DNA of 64,000 nucleotides. Source: a virus. The translations under genes and the position numbers were made by a program. Location of the stretch: IMG/VR virus record IMGVR_UViG_3300027770_000025, positions 248,001 to 312,000 of that record. One strand, written 5' to 3'. Under the pieces are notes generated by a model. It was not told where the DNA came from, made no database searches, and worked only from the letters and a program-made list of their open reading frames with translations. Positions 1-10,752 of this stretch are shown here, piece by piece; position 1 is the stretch's first letter; every line of letters begins with the position of its first letter.

Positions 1-1514
1 ATGGCACCACTTGATGACCAAGGTGCATAAGCACGATAGTAAACCGTAGTAACCCCAGTTCCGGTAACCCCTCTGGCAATAGTAAGATCCACTGTTGGTG
101 ATAGGAATGGCAAGGTTACCTTGGTTACACAAGAAGCTGAAGCCCCCGTGCCCACCCCTATAAACTTGAAACCTGAAGCTGATGTTGTTGGAGAATCTGA
201 GCTATTGTGAACTGTTATGTCAATCGATTCACCCATTTGAAGTCCTCCAGATCCGCCCCATCCTAAATTAGAGTCATTATATAGCCCAAGACCAACATGC
301 TGTCCTGAAACTATAGCTGGATTTATTATCATGGTATTTCCGTTATTTAAAGGAGATCCTAGCGTTGCAGAAGTTCTAGAAATAAAATACCAATTTATTG
401 CAGTAGCTCCGGAATAACCAACAGTTCTCTGAGTAGTAGACGGATATGATATACCCTCGACTGTTTTATTCATTTTAAGCTTTCCCTTAGTTGAAAGCCA
501 AACTTGCTTTCCTGTAGAGTTCACTAGTTCCAAATGATAAGTAAATTGGGAAATCGTACTATATGTGTCACCTATTCTGGTTGATCTAAATCCAGCTGTT
601 CCGGATGGGGTTATCTGTGTGTGGGGAGATGCAGATGCTACTGTTGCTATTGATCTAATAGGATCAAGAAAGCCTCCGGATACTCCGGATATATTAAGAT
701 ACTTACTTGTTACATTAAGCTGCCCAGTTAAATTGATATTATATCCGCCTGTTGCATATATTCCTGATGTCGAGTCTACTCCGTAGTTTATATCGGTACC
801 TTTTTGTGATTCCATTCTCAAAGATGAAAACCTCGATTCAAATCCCCCGGAAACCCCAATATCTAAAGTACCACCAGGGACTCTTATACCTAATGAATTG
901 TCGGTTGGTATAGTAGAAGGCCAATAAAAATATGGATGTTGTATATAATCGGTCACACTTCCATCTGCTACATCACTTCTAGAAAATTCTAAAAGTGGGG
1001 AATCATTTACAGCTGAATCGTTGGAAATAGAGAATTTAGAAAGCAATTCATTTATAACACCATTCTCAGGTGTAACATCGCTTAGTATAAACAGATAGTT
1101 CTTAGGTAATGTCTGAGCCATTTGTATAGCAGCACCAGTTCCCCCGTTATATGTAAAATCGTCTATTCTGAATAGATCTCCACCCGATCTTATATTATAT
1201 CCCGTTGGGTTCCACCCAGTTAACTCGAGGGTGTATATGTTACTGGTTATCGAGTCTATCCAATAATCCCCCTCCTGAGCGGATCCAGCAGGAGCTAAGG
1301 AAGAAACAAACCATCTAGTTCCTCTCGCACCATCTAATCCAGTATGGCCAAAAGTTCCAGAATCACCTATTGCTCCTCTGTCACCAGTAGGACCTACCGT
1401 ACCCTGAGTTCCCCCGTGTAGCTCCACTGTTTCGTCGAAGTTATTATTCAGCTTATTTATCAGTTGACTTTGGTTGTCGCTGTAGCTTAAGGCCTGTATA
1501 TTAGTATTTGGCAT
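1..1514 (-). CDS. Tail fibre protein with collagen-like segment (3' end outside window)
   Basis: Open from an ATG at 1514 to the window edge with no stop, so the C-terminus is missing; at least 504 residues are present. The protein starts MPNTNIQALSYSDNQSQLI, a short helical head, followed at about residues 34-66 by a run of Gly-X-Y triplets (GTQGTVGPTGDRGAIGDSGT and onward). Such a collagen-like stretch is typical of trimeric phage fibres. The rest is Gly/Ser/Thr-rich, beta-strand-like sequence without a motif I can name. It starts 3 bp after the stop of the 1848-residue upstream gene and is last in a run of giant tail genes. Inference: a host-binding fibre or fibre connector. Trimerisation is expected from the family, not shown. 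Confidence 0.75.
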   Translation of the reverse strand, partial: MPNTNIQALSYSDNQSQLINKLNNNFDETVELHGGTQGTVGPTGDRGAIGDSGTFGHTGLDGARGTRWFVSSLAPAGSAQEGDYWIDSITSNIYTLELTGWNPTGYNIRSGGDLFRIDDFTYNGGTGAAIQMAQTLPKNYLFILSDVTPENGVINELLSKFSISNDSAVNDSPLLEFSRSDVADGSVTDYIQHPYFYWPSTIPTDNSLGIRVPGGTLDIGVSGGFESRFSSLRMESQKGTDINYGVDSTSGIYATGGYNINLTGQLNVTSKYLNISGVSGGFLDPIRSIATVASASPHTQITPSGTAGFRSTRIGDTYSTISQFTYHLELVNSTGKQVWLSTKGKLKMNKTVEGISYPSTTQRTVGYSGATAINWYFISRTSATLGSPLNNGNTMIINPAIVSGQHVGLGLYNDSNLGWGGSGGLQMGESIDITVHNSSDSPTTSASGFKFIGVGTGASASCVTKVTLPFLSPTVDLTIARGVTGTGVTTVYYRAYAPWSSSGA

Positions 1515-1517
1515 TTT

Positions 1518-4500
1518 TTATATCTTAGCTATTCTTATGTTAAACATTAAAGAGTAATAAAAACCAACTTCTGTTGGATATTCAAACTCGTATATTAAAT
1601 TAGTAATCGGTGTTAATTTATAGTTGTTATTTATAAAATATTCCAATTTATATCTATCGGTAGCAAATAGATCACCTCTAACTATTTCAAGGTTAGGTAT
1701 TGTTGAGTTTGCGATTTTCTTAACATAAAGATCAAATAAGTCACCTCTGTATATAGGGGCAACGTTTAAATCTATATAAGTGTTGATATCGTCATTTATT
1801 GATAAAGGATTGCCTACGCCAAACTGGGATATCATATTATCAATAAAGACTTTTTTTACCCCTGAATTTAACAGGTATCTTCTGAGTATTCTATCTAATC
1901 TTATTATACCTTTTATATTTCCCTGACCCGATCTATCTGAAAAATTCTGCCAAATAACTTCTGCGTTAGTGAATATTTTAAGATCTAGCTTATCGTAATC
2001 TACTCCAGAAAGATATGGGCCAACAGATCCTATTCCAGTACCGGAATTGCTCCTAGTTATTTCTTGGACACTCTTAATATAGCTGTCTATAGTTTCGTTT
2101 ATAATTTTTACATTTTTGCTACCTGTAGTTCTGGAAATTTCAAGAGTTATGTAATTATTAGCCTGGATAGGGTCGGGGGTCTGCATAACTTTAGAACCAA
2201 AGAAAGTTTTATATTCTTTCATAGCTCTTGTTCCTGCAACAGGAGATCCTGAATTAGTACCAATGTATCTGTTATAATATCCGGCATCCCATGAAGAAGA
2301 GAATATATTAAAATCTTTTTTTGCTATCGGGGTTAATCCTATTAATGGATAAACAGGCCCTTCCGGATACGAGCTTGCCGCAGCCAATATATTAGATCCC
2401 TCAGAAACTTTAGTATATCCTAGGTTTCTTGAAATACCGAAATACTCTTTATCGGGAGCAAAATTACAGTTTCTGAAAGAAAGATCTATCGAACTAGATC
2501 CGATTAATGTATCGGTTTTATCCCGATCAAAATGTATAACCTTTCTGAATATAGGCTCATATTCTCCAGAATATCTCGTCAAAATCGAAGGTCTTGTTGG
2601 ATCTGGGGTTCTTATAGCATATCCTGTTTCTACCCTAGAACCCTTTAAAGTTTGTGGTCCATTGAAATCACGAGAAACCAAAGATCCGCTAGGTTTAGTT
2701 ATCCTGGTTGGTCTTTCGAAATAAAGTTCAAATTCGTCAAGGGTTAATATTGTTGAACTTGAATTAGAGTCCCATTCATGAGTTGAATATTTTATGAATG
2801 GAGAGCTTCTGTTGAATTTATCTGCAATATACGAAACAGAGCATCTTGAAAGTAATCCTTTATAATACCTAGATCCACCTCCTATTTGTATAACTGGCTT
2901 GCCCTTATATACAGAAGATGGTCCGATAGGAACTGTAACAGGATTGGCCGTCGAGAAAGGAATAGTAAATAAGTATGCTGATCCGGTAGCGACCTTACCA
3001 AATTCTATAAAACTGGGACCAACCCCGGTTGGCCATGGATAAGTTGTAGACAGAGCTGAAACAATAAAACTTCCGTCCCCAGTAGAACTCGGTCCAGTAA
3101 CACCGTCCACATTGGGAACATATGTCGTATGTATTTCCTCTCTTAAATCTGTATCGTAATCTGGGTTATTTATTATGTTTATTATCCCGGTTTTTCTAGC
3201 TGTATTAACAACGCTACCTGACGGTAGGGAAAGATCTAAAGCAGCACTTAATTTTATATTATCTATAGAACAGAACTTCTGTGAGGAAGCTAAAGGTGAT
3301 CTTAGTTTCTCCTTGTCATTCAGTGTATAAAGTAGGGTGTAATCTAAAACTGGACTTCCCCCCGTTCCTCCAGTATAGCCAAGATTAAATGTTTTTTGAT
3401 CTTTTACAACAACATCGCAAACAAAAAGTATAAACTTCTGCTGGTCGTTTTCTATCACCTGATATTTAACAGGAGACTGTATAATTGTGGTATCCTCGGG
3501 TATTGCCCTTAATATAGCAGAGAATTTATAATCCTCGTAACCCCTATAGTATTTTATGTACCTGTCAGATTCAACAGATCCATCAAAAAAAGTATCTGAT
3601 CTCTTTTTTAATACTATTTTACAACCTCTGAATATTGTCTCATAATATCCTGATGCTTCGCTATAAACAAGAGGAGTAAATAACTCCTTAGTATAGTATG
3701 TCGTATCTCTAAATTCTGAAGTATAGTCGGAAGGTTCAGGGGTAAAGTATGACGCTAAATATAAAGCATCATCGGGATCAGAGCTTTTGGCTTTATCTAA
3801 ATCTATTTTATAAGGTAGATAACTATTCTGATTGTTCATAAACTCCTTAGGAAAATCTCTAGGTGGTTGTTCTAATAGGAACCATTCATGCGTTAGATAT
3901 TTAGGATCAGGAGTCGTTCTTTCAAAACTTGGTGAAAAGTTAGTAGGGGAGAAAGCCGGACTGCTGTTTAGCCTATACCTATTTCCTCTAGAATCTGTAC
4001 CTAAAGAAGATCCCCATTTATTTATATATGGGACTATTCTTGATATATTAGCTCTTTGTGTTGTGTAATTCTCTCTTAAATATTCGTATTCAGTATTAAG
4101 CTTACCATAATAAAATACCTCTTCCTTTGACGGATCTACGTTTTTAGGATCTAGTAGAATTCCCTGAATTCCTATAAACCCATTGAAAGTTTCTAAGTCT
4201 CCTGTGTATCCTATATTAGAATATGATGCAGAGTTAGTAGAATACGTAACGTTAGAATATTGAGCGGGAAATACAACAACATTACCAGAGGAAGAAGTTC
4301 TCGACTGAAGAGTATTTAATACTGCAGATGATGTGCTGAGATTTAAGCTGGGGTCGGAGACGGAGAACGAGGTATATCCGGTAGCCCCATAGAATAAATT
4401 TCCAGCATTATAAATATTGCCAGTCCCACCATAGCTTATTTGGCCTCTTTTTACAAAGTATGGGATGCCTGGTTTTATTACATTATCTGTATCAGGATTT

Positions 4501-7064
4501 ATCTGAAAATACTTGTAAGTCTCGGGGGTTGGTGAATAGCTATAATCAGAACTCCAGAAATCAAAATTGAATTCTTTTACATCAAAGAAAGTAAATACAC
4601 CTAAATTTAAAGAAGCAGAATCGTATACATTGAAAGATTGGTCTGAGCCTAGATTTATCTGAGAATATATGTCTTGTAGATTTAATACAAGCTTATATTC
4701 AAAATCATTAAATCCTATAATCTTTCTTGTAACAGGATCAATTTTTGGATCATCGACATAGCCATTAACAGAATCTATCATAGAAAATCCAGCATCTGTT
4801 TTAATGTAGTATCCGGGTAAAACTTGATTTGAGTATTTACTATCGAAGATTATTCTATTATTTTTATTTACTGTTCCGCCGATAAAATTAATATTCTTTT
4901 TTATACCCGATGCGTCTGTTCCGTTAATCTTAACATATCCCGGATAATTAAATGTTGAATATTCTTCCCAACTGCTAGAAGCGTCAGGCGAATTTGTGAA
5001 TTGCATACCCACTGTCGGACCAGTAGAACCTGCTATTGAATAATAGGTATTATCATAAAGAACTATGTCATCCGATACGTAATTTGTTATATTATCCCAT
5101 GATCCCTTATATTTTTGAATAAATTCTGGGTAGTTATCGAATATTGATATAGAGTAAGAGTTATTACCATATAATCCAGAATTCTTAACTCTAATAATAG
5201 ATGATTCGCCAGAATTACCATAATCCAGTGTTGAAGAATCTACATCGGAAAGAACCGACGAAAAAGCTAAAGCTATCTCATTGGTTGTACCACTAAAAGC
5301 ATTGAAATAATAGGAATTCCCCGTTGAATAATAAGATCCCCCTACCCATACCATCATCGAAGAATAATCAGCAGAGCTTATCAAATCATATCTTCTGGTT
5401 CCATCTTTTCTAGATCCATTTGGCCAATATAATTTTAACGTTAAAGGTATATTATTATCATATGCCTTTAGAAATTCAATCTCCACATAAGCTTTACCTG
5501 CTTCTTTTGCTAGATCCCCTTTGACAGTAACAAGTTTATCGTCACTTCCCGTGAAGTTCAGAAGATCTATCGTTTGATTTTGTATTACAAGTGATCCTGA
5601 AGTTGCTCCAGTTGAACCTGTTGCAGAGAATTCCCCAGTTGTATAATCAAAAGGTCCGTAAGAATACTTAGGCTCTGATCCTCCATATCCCCCGTAATCT
5701 TCAGTCCTTTTTAAGCTATAGAAACTATCATTTTTATCGGTTAAATAAAATAATTTATTAGGATCTAATAGATTAACATTATCGGATCCTGGTAAAAATC
5801 CAGTTGCATTTTCATAGAATAATCTAATACCCGAGGTAGCACCTATATTATATGGTTCATTGTTATAGTAATATCCAACATTATCTCTCGAAGGTATCGG
5901 GGTGTTTTCATTTCCTGATAAATTTCTATATTCGTAGAAAAATTCCCCATTAGTTCTGATTGTTGCAATGTCATTTCGTGAAACATACATACCAACATAT
6001 CTATTTATAGTATATAAATCTGAATCTGCATCATCAAAGAAAAACTCAAGATTTAATAAATTGGGGCACACAATTCCATTTCTAGAAAATCCAGAAGTTA
6101 TATAATCCTCCAAATCGATCATAGGGTCAGACTTAGCAGACGAAAGATATTGATTTAGTAGCTCTCCCTTTCTTGTATAAATACCTTCCGATACGCTAAT
6201 ACCTTTATAATAAGTATATGAATCATATCCCCAACTTACATCTAATGGCGAATTAGAAAACAGTTTATTATTAAATATCGATCTTATATATTTACCAATT
6301 TTTGTATTCTCTCTAAGATCAAAAGTTTTTATAGCGGTTGCGTTATTTAGTATCTTGTTTTTAAAAGTAGTGGATACATCATCTACGAGTGGAAGATTTT
6401 CAAGTTCAGCATAAACCGCAACCTTACCAGTACCACTTATTATACTATATGTTGAATTATTTGTGTTACCTTTAAAGATTTGCCCATCGTAATAATAAAT
6501 ATCATCACCTGAAGTATTCTTACCGTATGCTATCTTAAATTCTGTTGAAGTGTCATAATCAGCAATCACCTTATACCTCTTAGTTGCATCTATTTGGGTA
6601 ACGTTTGTTGAATATGGATAGGACAAAGGATTATCGAGCTTGAATATAACGAAAAAATCTGGTATCTCATTCTTAATCCATATCGGTGCAAAGTAGCTAA
6701 AGTCCTCGGGATAATTTTTATCTATTAATGCGGAGGCACCACTCGCATAGAAGAAATCATACTGGTCAGAAAAATATTGGGCTGGCTCATTTTCACCATT
6801 TGTGAATTTACCAACTTGAAATATTATATCATTTGAAATTTTACCATTTGAAAAGAAAGTAGAGACATCGCTGGCGTATGAATTTTCTCCTGTTACTGTG
6901 TACTTTTTAAATGCGTCGTTACTCAAAGTGTTGTTAACATCCATTGAATTAAACCAAACGCCACCCCCTGAATCTACTGAAATTTTAAAATTTCCAGTCA
7001 ATTTAGGATTTGTTCTAATAACAGAGAAAGAAGAGTTATAATCAAAAAGTCTGGATTGAGACAT
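1518..7064 (-). CDS. Giant virion structural protein (1848 aa), probable baseplate or fibre component
   Basis: The protein starts MSQSRLFDYNSSFSVIRTN at an ATG. It is rich in Ser, Asn, Tyr, Gly and Thr with alternating hydrophobic residues throughout, the look of a long all-beta fibre or baseplate appendage; I recognise no enzymatic motif. Short Gly-X-Thr runs (for example STGATSG and GYTGGTGG) are scattered through it, as in neighbouring tail proteins. No signal peptide or membrane segment is visible. It is followed 3 bp later by the collagen-containing fibre gene and preceded by the 1216-residue structural gene, so all three are probably co-transcribed and co-assembled. Function is inferred from size, composition and position only. 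Confidence 0.6.
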   Translation of the reverse strand: MSQSRLFDYNSSFSVIRTNPKLTGNFKISVDSGGGVWFNSMDVNNTLSNDAFKKYTVTGENSYASDVSTFFSNGKISNDIIFQVGKFTNGENEPAQYFSDQYDFFYASGASALIDKNYPEDFSYFAPIWIKNEIPDFFVIFKLDNPLSYPYSTNVTQIDATKRYKVIADYDTSTEFKIAYGKNTSGDDIYYYDGQIFKGNTNNSTYSIISGTGKVAVYAELENLPLVDDVSTTFKNKILNNATAIKTFDLRENTKIGKYIRSIFNNKLFSNSPLDVSWGYDSYTYYKGISVSEGIYTRKGELLNQYLSSAKSDPMIDLEDYITSGFSRNGIVCPNLLNLEFFFDDADSDLYTINRYVGMYVSRNDIATIRTNGEFFYEYRNLSGNENTPIPSRDNVGYYYNNEPYNIGATSGIRLFYENATGFLPGSDNVNLLDPNKLFYLTDKNDSFYSLKRTEDYGGYGGSEPKYSYGPFDYTTGEFSATGSTGATSGSLVIQNQTIDLLNFTGSDDKLVTVKGDLAKEAGKAYVEIEFLKAYDNNIPLTLKLYWPNGSRKDGTRRYDLISSADYSSMMVWVGGSYYSTGNSYYFNAFSGTTNEIALAFSSVLSDVDSSTLDYGNSGESSIIRVKNSGLYGNNSYSISIFDNYPEFIQKYKGSWDNITNYVSDDIVLYDNTYYSIAGSTGPTVGMQFTNSPDASSSWEEYSTFNYPGYVKINGTDASGIKKNINFIGGTVNKNNRIIFDSKYSNQVLPGYYIKTDAGFSMIDSVNGYVDDPKIDPVTRKIIGFNDFEYKLVLNLQDIYSQINLGSDQSFNVYDSASLNLGVFTFFDVKEFNFDFWSSDYSYSPTPETYKYFQINPDTDNVIKPGIPYFVKRGQISYGGTGNIYNAGNLFYGATGYTSFSVSDPSLNLSTSSAVLNTLQSRTSSSGNVVVFPAQYSNVTYSTNSASYSNIGYTGDLETFNGFIGIQGILLDPKNVDPSKEEVFYYGKLNTEYEYLRENYTTQRANISRIVPYINKWGSSLGTDSRGNRYRLNSSPAFSPTNFSPSFERTTPDPKYLTHEWFLLEQPPRDFPKEFMNNQNSYLPYKIDLDKAKSSDPDDALYLASYFTPEPSDYTSEFRDTTYYTKELFTPLVYSEASGYYETIFRGCKIVLKKRSDTFFDGSVESDRYIKYYRGYEDYKFSAILRAIPEDTTIIQSPVKYQVIENDQQKFILFVCDVVVKDQKTFNLGYTGGTGGSPVLDYTLLYTLNDKEKLRSPLASSQKFCSIDNIKLSAALDLSLPSGSVVNTARKTGIINIINNPDYDTDLREEIHTTYVPNVDGVTGPSSTGDGSFIVSALSTTYPWPTGVGPSFIEFGKVATGSAYLFTIPFSTANPVTVPIGPSSVYKGKPVIQIGGGSRYYKGLLSRCSVSYIADKFNRSSPFIKYSTHEWDSNSSSTILTLDEFELYFERPTRITKPSGSLVSRDFNGPQTLKGSRVETGYAIRTPDPTRPSILTRYSGEYEPIFRKVIHFDRDKTDTLIGSSSIDLSFRNCNFAPDKEYFGISRNLGYTKVSEGSNILAAASSYPEGPVYPLIGLTPIAKKDFNIFSSSWDAGYYNRYIGTNSGSPVAGTRAMKEYKTFFGSKVMQTPDPIQANNYITLEISRTTGSKNVKIINETIDSYIKSVQEITRSNSGTGIGSVGPYLSGVDYDKLDLKIFTNAEVIWQNFSDRSGQGNIKGIIRLDRILRRYLLNSGVKKVFIDNMISQFGVGNPLSINDDINTYIDLNVAPIYRGDLFDLYVKKIANSTIPNLEIVRGDLFATDRYKLEYFINNNYKLTPITNLIYEFEYPTEVGFYYSLMFNIRIAKI

Positions 7065-7088
7065 ATTTTAAGCCCGTATTATGTTTTA

Positions 7089-10000
7089 TTAAAAATTAAG
7101 TGCTTTAACTCCGCTATCAAAATTAGGAGCTACTAAAGTGTCATTTTGATAAGATCCGCTGACCTGAACATCAAAAGAGAATGCGTCATCGTTTCTTATT
7201 TGTATATCTACACCTATTTTTTTAGTGTACGTTATATTGGATAAATTTCCTAGCTTTCTCCATCCTCCTATATAGCCCAATTTATCCACTGCTCTGAATT
7301 GGAATATCAACGGGATGTTTATAGCATTAGTTTCGCCTTCTCCCAGATACGTAACAGATAATGCTGTTGTCCCTGGAACTTGTAATGGGGTATTAGAAAT
7401 TGGTCCAAGATAAAGATAAGCACCACACGAATATTTACCTATTAGATATTGATCATCAGATGAAAATCCTAATTTATTTGCATACATATTATCTTCTCGA
7501 GAAGCAGTTGCTCCAGTAGCAAAATCTATCGGTGTTCTTGATGCTTGCTGAACCCAATATTGGGATAAAGTTGTATCACCCCAGAATGTTTGAGTGTGGC
7601 GGAATGGTGAATAGCTTACTGAAGTTGAGCTAAAAGGTTTAACCATATCAGAGTAGTTAGTGAAAGAATATGCGCTACCAACTGAGATTAAATAAGGGTG
7701 ACTTGTATGAATACAGAATTCTGATAGGTATCCGCTTCCTAGAGGAGATCCCCCAGTCGTACCACTAAATGCGCCATTCCAAACAGCTGCTGCAGTTCCG
7801 CCAATTACTGTAGAATAGTTAGCATATAATGTAGGATCATAAGGGGTAAATATAGTTCCATTCTGAGGATAAGTTCCAGATAAGCCAAAGTTAATCTGTG
7901 CAGAAGGTGAATCCCCATCATATGTATAAGATGAACTATATGAGTTAGTAAAATATTGACCCAAATCACCCACAGATGCATTATAATAAAGTACTTGATT
8001 AAATCCGATATTTCTATATCTAGGATAAATGTATTGTGAATATGCGCTGGAAGAAGCGTAAGGCGGAGCCTGCCTAAAATCAGTTGAGCTCTCAACATCA
8101 TTAGTTACTAGACCTGTTAAAGATATAGGGCCATCCCCATATCTTAGATTAGTATTATATCCTGAAGGAAAGGCAGAAGCTATTGAAGAAGGTGCTTGAA
8201 TTTCTAATCCTCCAGGAATTATCGAAGCAAGTTCAACAGGGGAAGCTTGCTCGTTAAATAACTGGATGCTATAAGATATAGAAGCTATTTTACCTGCGTC
8301 TGTAGTGGTTGCACTAGTAAAGATCTCGTTATAAAATCCTGCATTAAGCTTGATTACAGATCCTTTAGAAACTTTTATCTTGTTATTGTTTGAATCTACG
8401 AGATAAACCTGCAATACACCTTTAGCATTGCTTAATTCAGCTTTCATTAATGTTAACTGATTCTGAAGATCCGTTAGCTTATCGAATAGATTTAAAACAG
8501 TTCCTGAATTATTGTAGAATCCACTGGCAATACCTACTGCATTATGGTAATAAGTGTTATTTCCTGCCGTGTATTGCTCCGATAAATGCAAGTTAAGCCC
8601 CTGTGCATCCAATTGTGCTTGCATTCGAGTAACTGCAGAATCTTCTGTATTTCTTCTTAGTGCTACATCCACCCCGGTAATCGATAGGTTATCAGGAAAA
8701 GAAATTATAACGGTCTGAGAATAATCTGAGGTTAATGGGTTATCAGGCCAGCCTGCTTCAGAAATGGAAGCTATCTGTATTTCTACCTTTTCACCTTTCG
8801 TAATAGCTAGATCTAATTGGTTAATGTTTTGCACATCAGAATTACCTGGATCTTCAGGTGCCCAAACATAAACACCTTTTTGAGGATCGTAAACTTTTTT
8901 TCTAATGTCAGTTTTATATTCCGTCCAGTTTGAGAAAGAAGCATTTTTCTTAGTACCGTCATTATCAAGAAATTCTATTTGATCATTAGGTTGCGCAGAC
9001 CCATTGTCGCTAAGATATCTATATCTAACTTTGAATTGGATAACTTGCTGAGCTCCCGTAGATGGACTAATTTGAGGAGAAGGGAATGCCCAAAATCCTC
9101 TAACCCTATATTTAGGTTGCGTTACTATCTGGGGAACATCAACGCTCAAAGTATTAACCTCAGATACTAAAGATGCGTAAAGTTCTACCTTTTTAATTCT
9201 CTCCTGAATCAGTGAACTTAAGTTTGCTTTAACCGCCTGTACATTAACACCTATTGGTGTTGTTTTTTGTCCAACAACACTAACCGGTGTTATATTGGAA
9301 CCTAAGATAGGACTAGAATTTACGTTTGTTAACTGTAAGGATCCTTCATTTATAGAAGAAAGCCCAGTATTTAATTGAATCTTAGATTGATTGATGGAAT
9401 CATCCAACTGATTTATCTCGCTCTTTAACGAAGACTTCATTGCTAGTTTATCATTAACAACTTTTATTGGAGTTGAATCTGTTATCTGCTTGTTTATCTG
9501 TACTACTCTGAAGTTAGTCTGAGCAATAGTAGGAGCAGTCGGAACTAAACCTTCTATCGCATTGACTTTATTCTCTTTGGCAGCTCCTACAAAAATCTTA
9601 CCCAAATCAGATACCTCAGTTAAATAATAGGTTTCGAGATTTACTATGGTACCACTAGAATTTTTGGTTTGTAGTTCGTTGCTCCAAAATACTATTCCCG
9701 TCGACCAAACTGCTCCAACAATATTAAAGTTATCATCTATAGCTTTAAAGAAAATACCTTGTCTTTCGTTGTATCCAATATTAACTTGTGCATATCTAGG
9801 GCCAAAATCTATCGAAGATATAGAAAGTGTATCTGCACCTATCATGATTGGCTGATATCCAGAAACTCTTTTAGCTTGGATAGATGATTGATCCCTGTCA
9901 ACTGAAGTTACCTGATATTGTGTTCCGTCATTAGTAGAGATCTTATCTCCTACATTAAGTGATCTCCCATCAGTAAATGTACTAAGTGTGTCTGTATAAG

Positions 10001-10739
10001 TGAGATTATCTAATTTATAGTTTCTTCTTGTTTCCTGAAATTGGTTTCCTGCTGCATCAGTAACAGTAACTAAATCATCATAATAAGTCGTTACGCTAAA
10101 TCCACCTACAAATCTTATTGTTCTTAGCGGTAGCTGTTCGATCGATTCGTCTACAAAATAACCTATTCCATTATCGGTTAAATCCTGTATAAATTGATCA
10201 TAAGAAAGGTCGTTTCTGCCCTTTAAACTAGTATCAAAATAGTTTTTTTGAGCATCTGTTGTAGTGTTAGCGATTATTCTCTTAACTACTATTCTATCCG
10301 CTGCATCAGGAACTTGTCCTGTTACGTTTACATTTATGTACAAAAGTGGGGTAAGAAAGCTTTCAAAAAACCAGTTGTCCTTAATATCAAATGTACTAGG
10401 TACCTCTAAATTTGTTAATCTGGCTGGTTCTTTTAATGGTTCACTTTTATAAACCTGTGTGTATGTACCATCAGGATTTCTAACAGTTGCAGAAGATTCA
10501 CTAATACCAGCTAAAGCTTGTATGTTATTATCAATTCTTTGGATTTCTCCTCTCAGAAATCCATAAGAAGGAATGTTTTGATTTTGGGGTAAACCCTGTT
10601 CGTCAAGGTATTCTATCGTAACAGTGTTATTAGTAGATACCGCAACCTCATTTAATCCATTTATGATTTCTAATGAATTTCTTTGGAGTCTCAGAAACTG
10701 AGCTACTAATGAACTTATTGAATTTTGTGTGCCTGCCAT
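7089..10739 (-). CDS. Large virion structural protein (1216 aa) with central coiled coil
   Basis: The protein starts MAGTQNSISSLVAQFLRLQR at an ATG. The N-terminal part is predicted mixed alpha/beta. About residues 435-560 contain two helical stretches with heptad-like spacing (around KSEINQLDDSINQSKIQL and LSSLIQERIKKVELYASL). A fibronectin-III-like segment follows with paired strands around KYRVRGFWAFPSP, and the C-terminal third is beta-rich. I do not recognise a catalytic motif. It lies in the fibre and baseplate-periphery run, between the 734-residue and 1848-residue genes. The layout, globular base then coiled coil then beta-domains, suits a baseplate-attached connector or fibre. What it binds cannot be read from the sequence. 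Confidence 0.55.
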   Translation of the reverse strand: MAGTQNSISSLVAQFLRLQRNSLEIINGLNEVAVSTNNTVTIEYLDEQGLPQNQNIPSYGFLRGEIQRIDNNIQALAGISESSATVRNPDGTYTQVYKSEPLKEPARLTNLEVPSTFDIKDNWFFESFLTPLLYINVNVTGQVPDAADRIVVKRIIANTTTDAQKNYFDTSLKGRNDLSYDQFIQDLTDNGIGYFVDESIEQLPLRTIRFVGGFSVTTYYDDLVTVTDAAGNQFQETRRNYKLDNLTYTDTLSTFTDGRSLNVGDKISTNDGTQYQVTSVDRDQSSIQAKRVSGYQPIMIGADTLSISSIDFGPRYAQVNIGYNERQGIFFKAIDDNFNIVGAVWSTGIVFWSNELQTKNSSGTIVNLETYYLTEVSDLGKIFVGAAKENKVNAIEGLVPTAPTIAQTNFRVVQINKQITDSTPIKVVNDKLAMKSSLKSEINQLDDSINQSKIQLNTGLSSINEGSLQLTNVNSSPILGSNITPVSVVGQKTTPIGVNVQAVKANLSSLIQERIKKVELYASLVSEVNTLSVDVPQIVTQPKYRVRGFWAFPSPQISPSTGAQQVIQFKVRYRYLSDNGSAQPNDQIEFLDNDGTKKNASFSNWTEYKTDIRKKVYDPQKGVYVWAPEDPGNSDVQNINQLDLAITKGEKVEIQIASISEAGWPDNPLTSDYSQTVIISFPDNLSITGVDVALRRNTEDSAVTRMQAQLDAQGLNLHLSEQYTAGNNTYYHNAVGIASGFYNNSGTVLNLFDKLTDLQNQLTLMKAELSNAKGVLQVYLVDSNNNKIKVSKGSVIKLNAGFYNEIFTSATTTDAGKIASISYSIQLFNEQASPVELASIIPGGLEIQAPSSIASAFPSGYNTNLRYGDGPISLTGLVTNDVESSTDFRQAPPYASSSAYSQYIYPRYRNIGFNQVLYYNASVGDLGQYFTNSYSSSYTYDGDSPSAQINFGLSGTYPQNGTIFTPYDPTLYANYSTVIGGTAAAVWNGAFSGTTGGSPLGSGYLSEFCIHTSHPYLISVGSAYSFTNYSDMVKPFSSTSVSYSPFRHTQTFWGDTTLSQYWVQQASRTPIDFATGATASREDNMYANKLGFSSDDQYLIGKYSCGAYLYLGPISNTPLQVPGTTALSVTYLGEGETNAINIPLIFQFRAVDKLGYIGGWRKLGNLSNITYTKKIGVDIQIRNDDAFSFDVQVSGSYQNDTLVAPNFDSGVKALNF

Positions 10740-10752
10740 TTAATTTTTAATA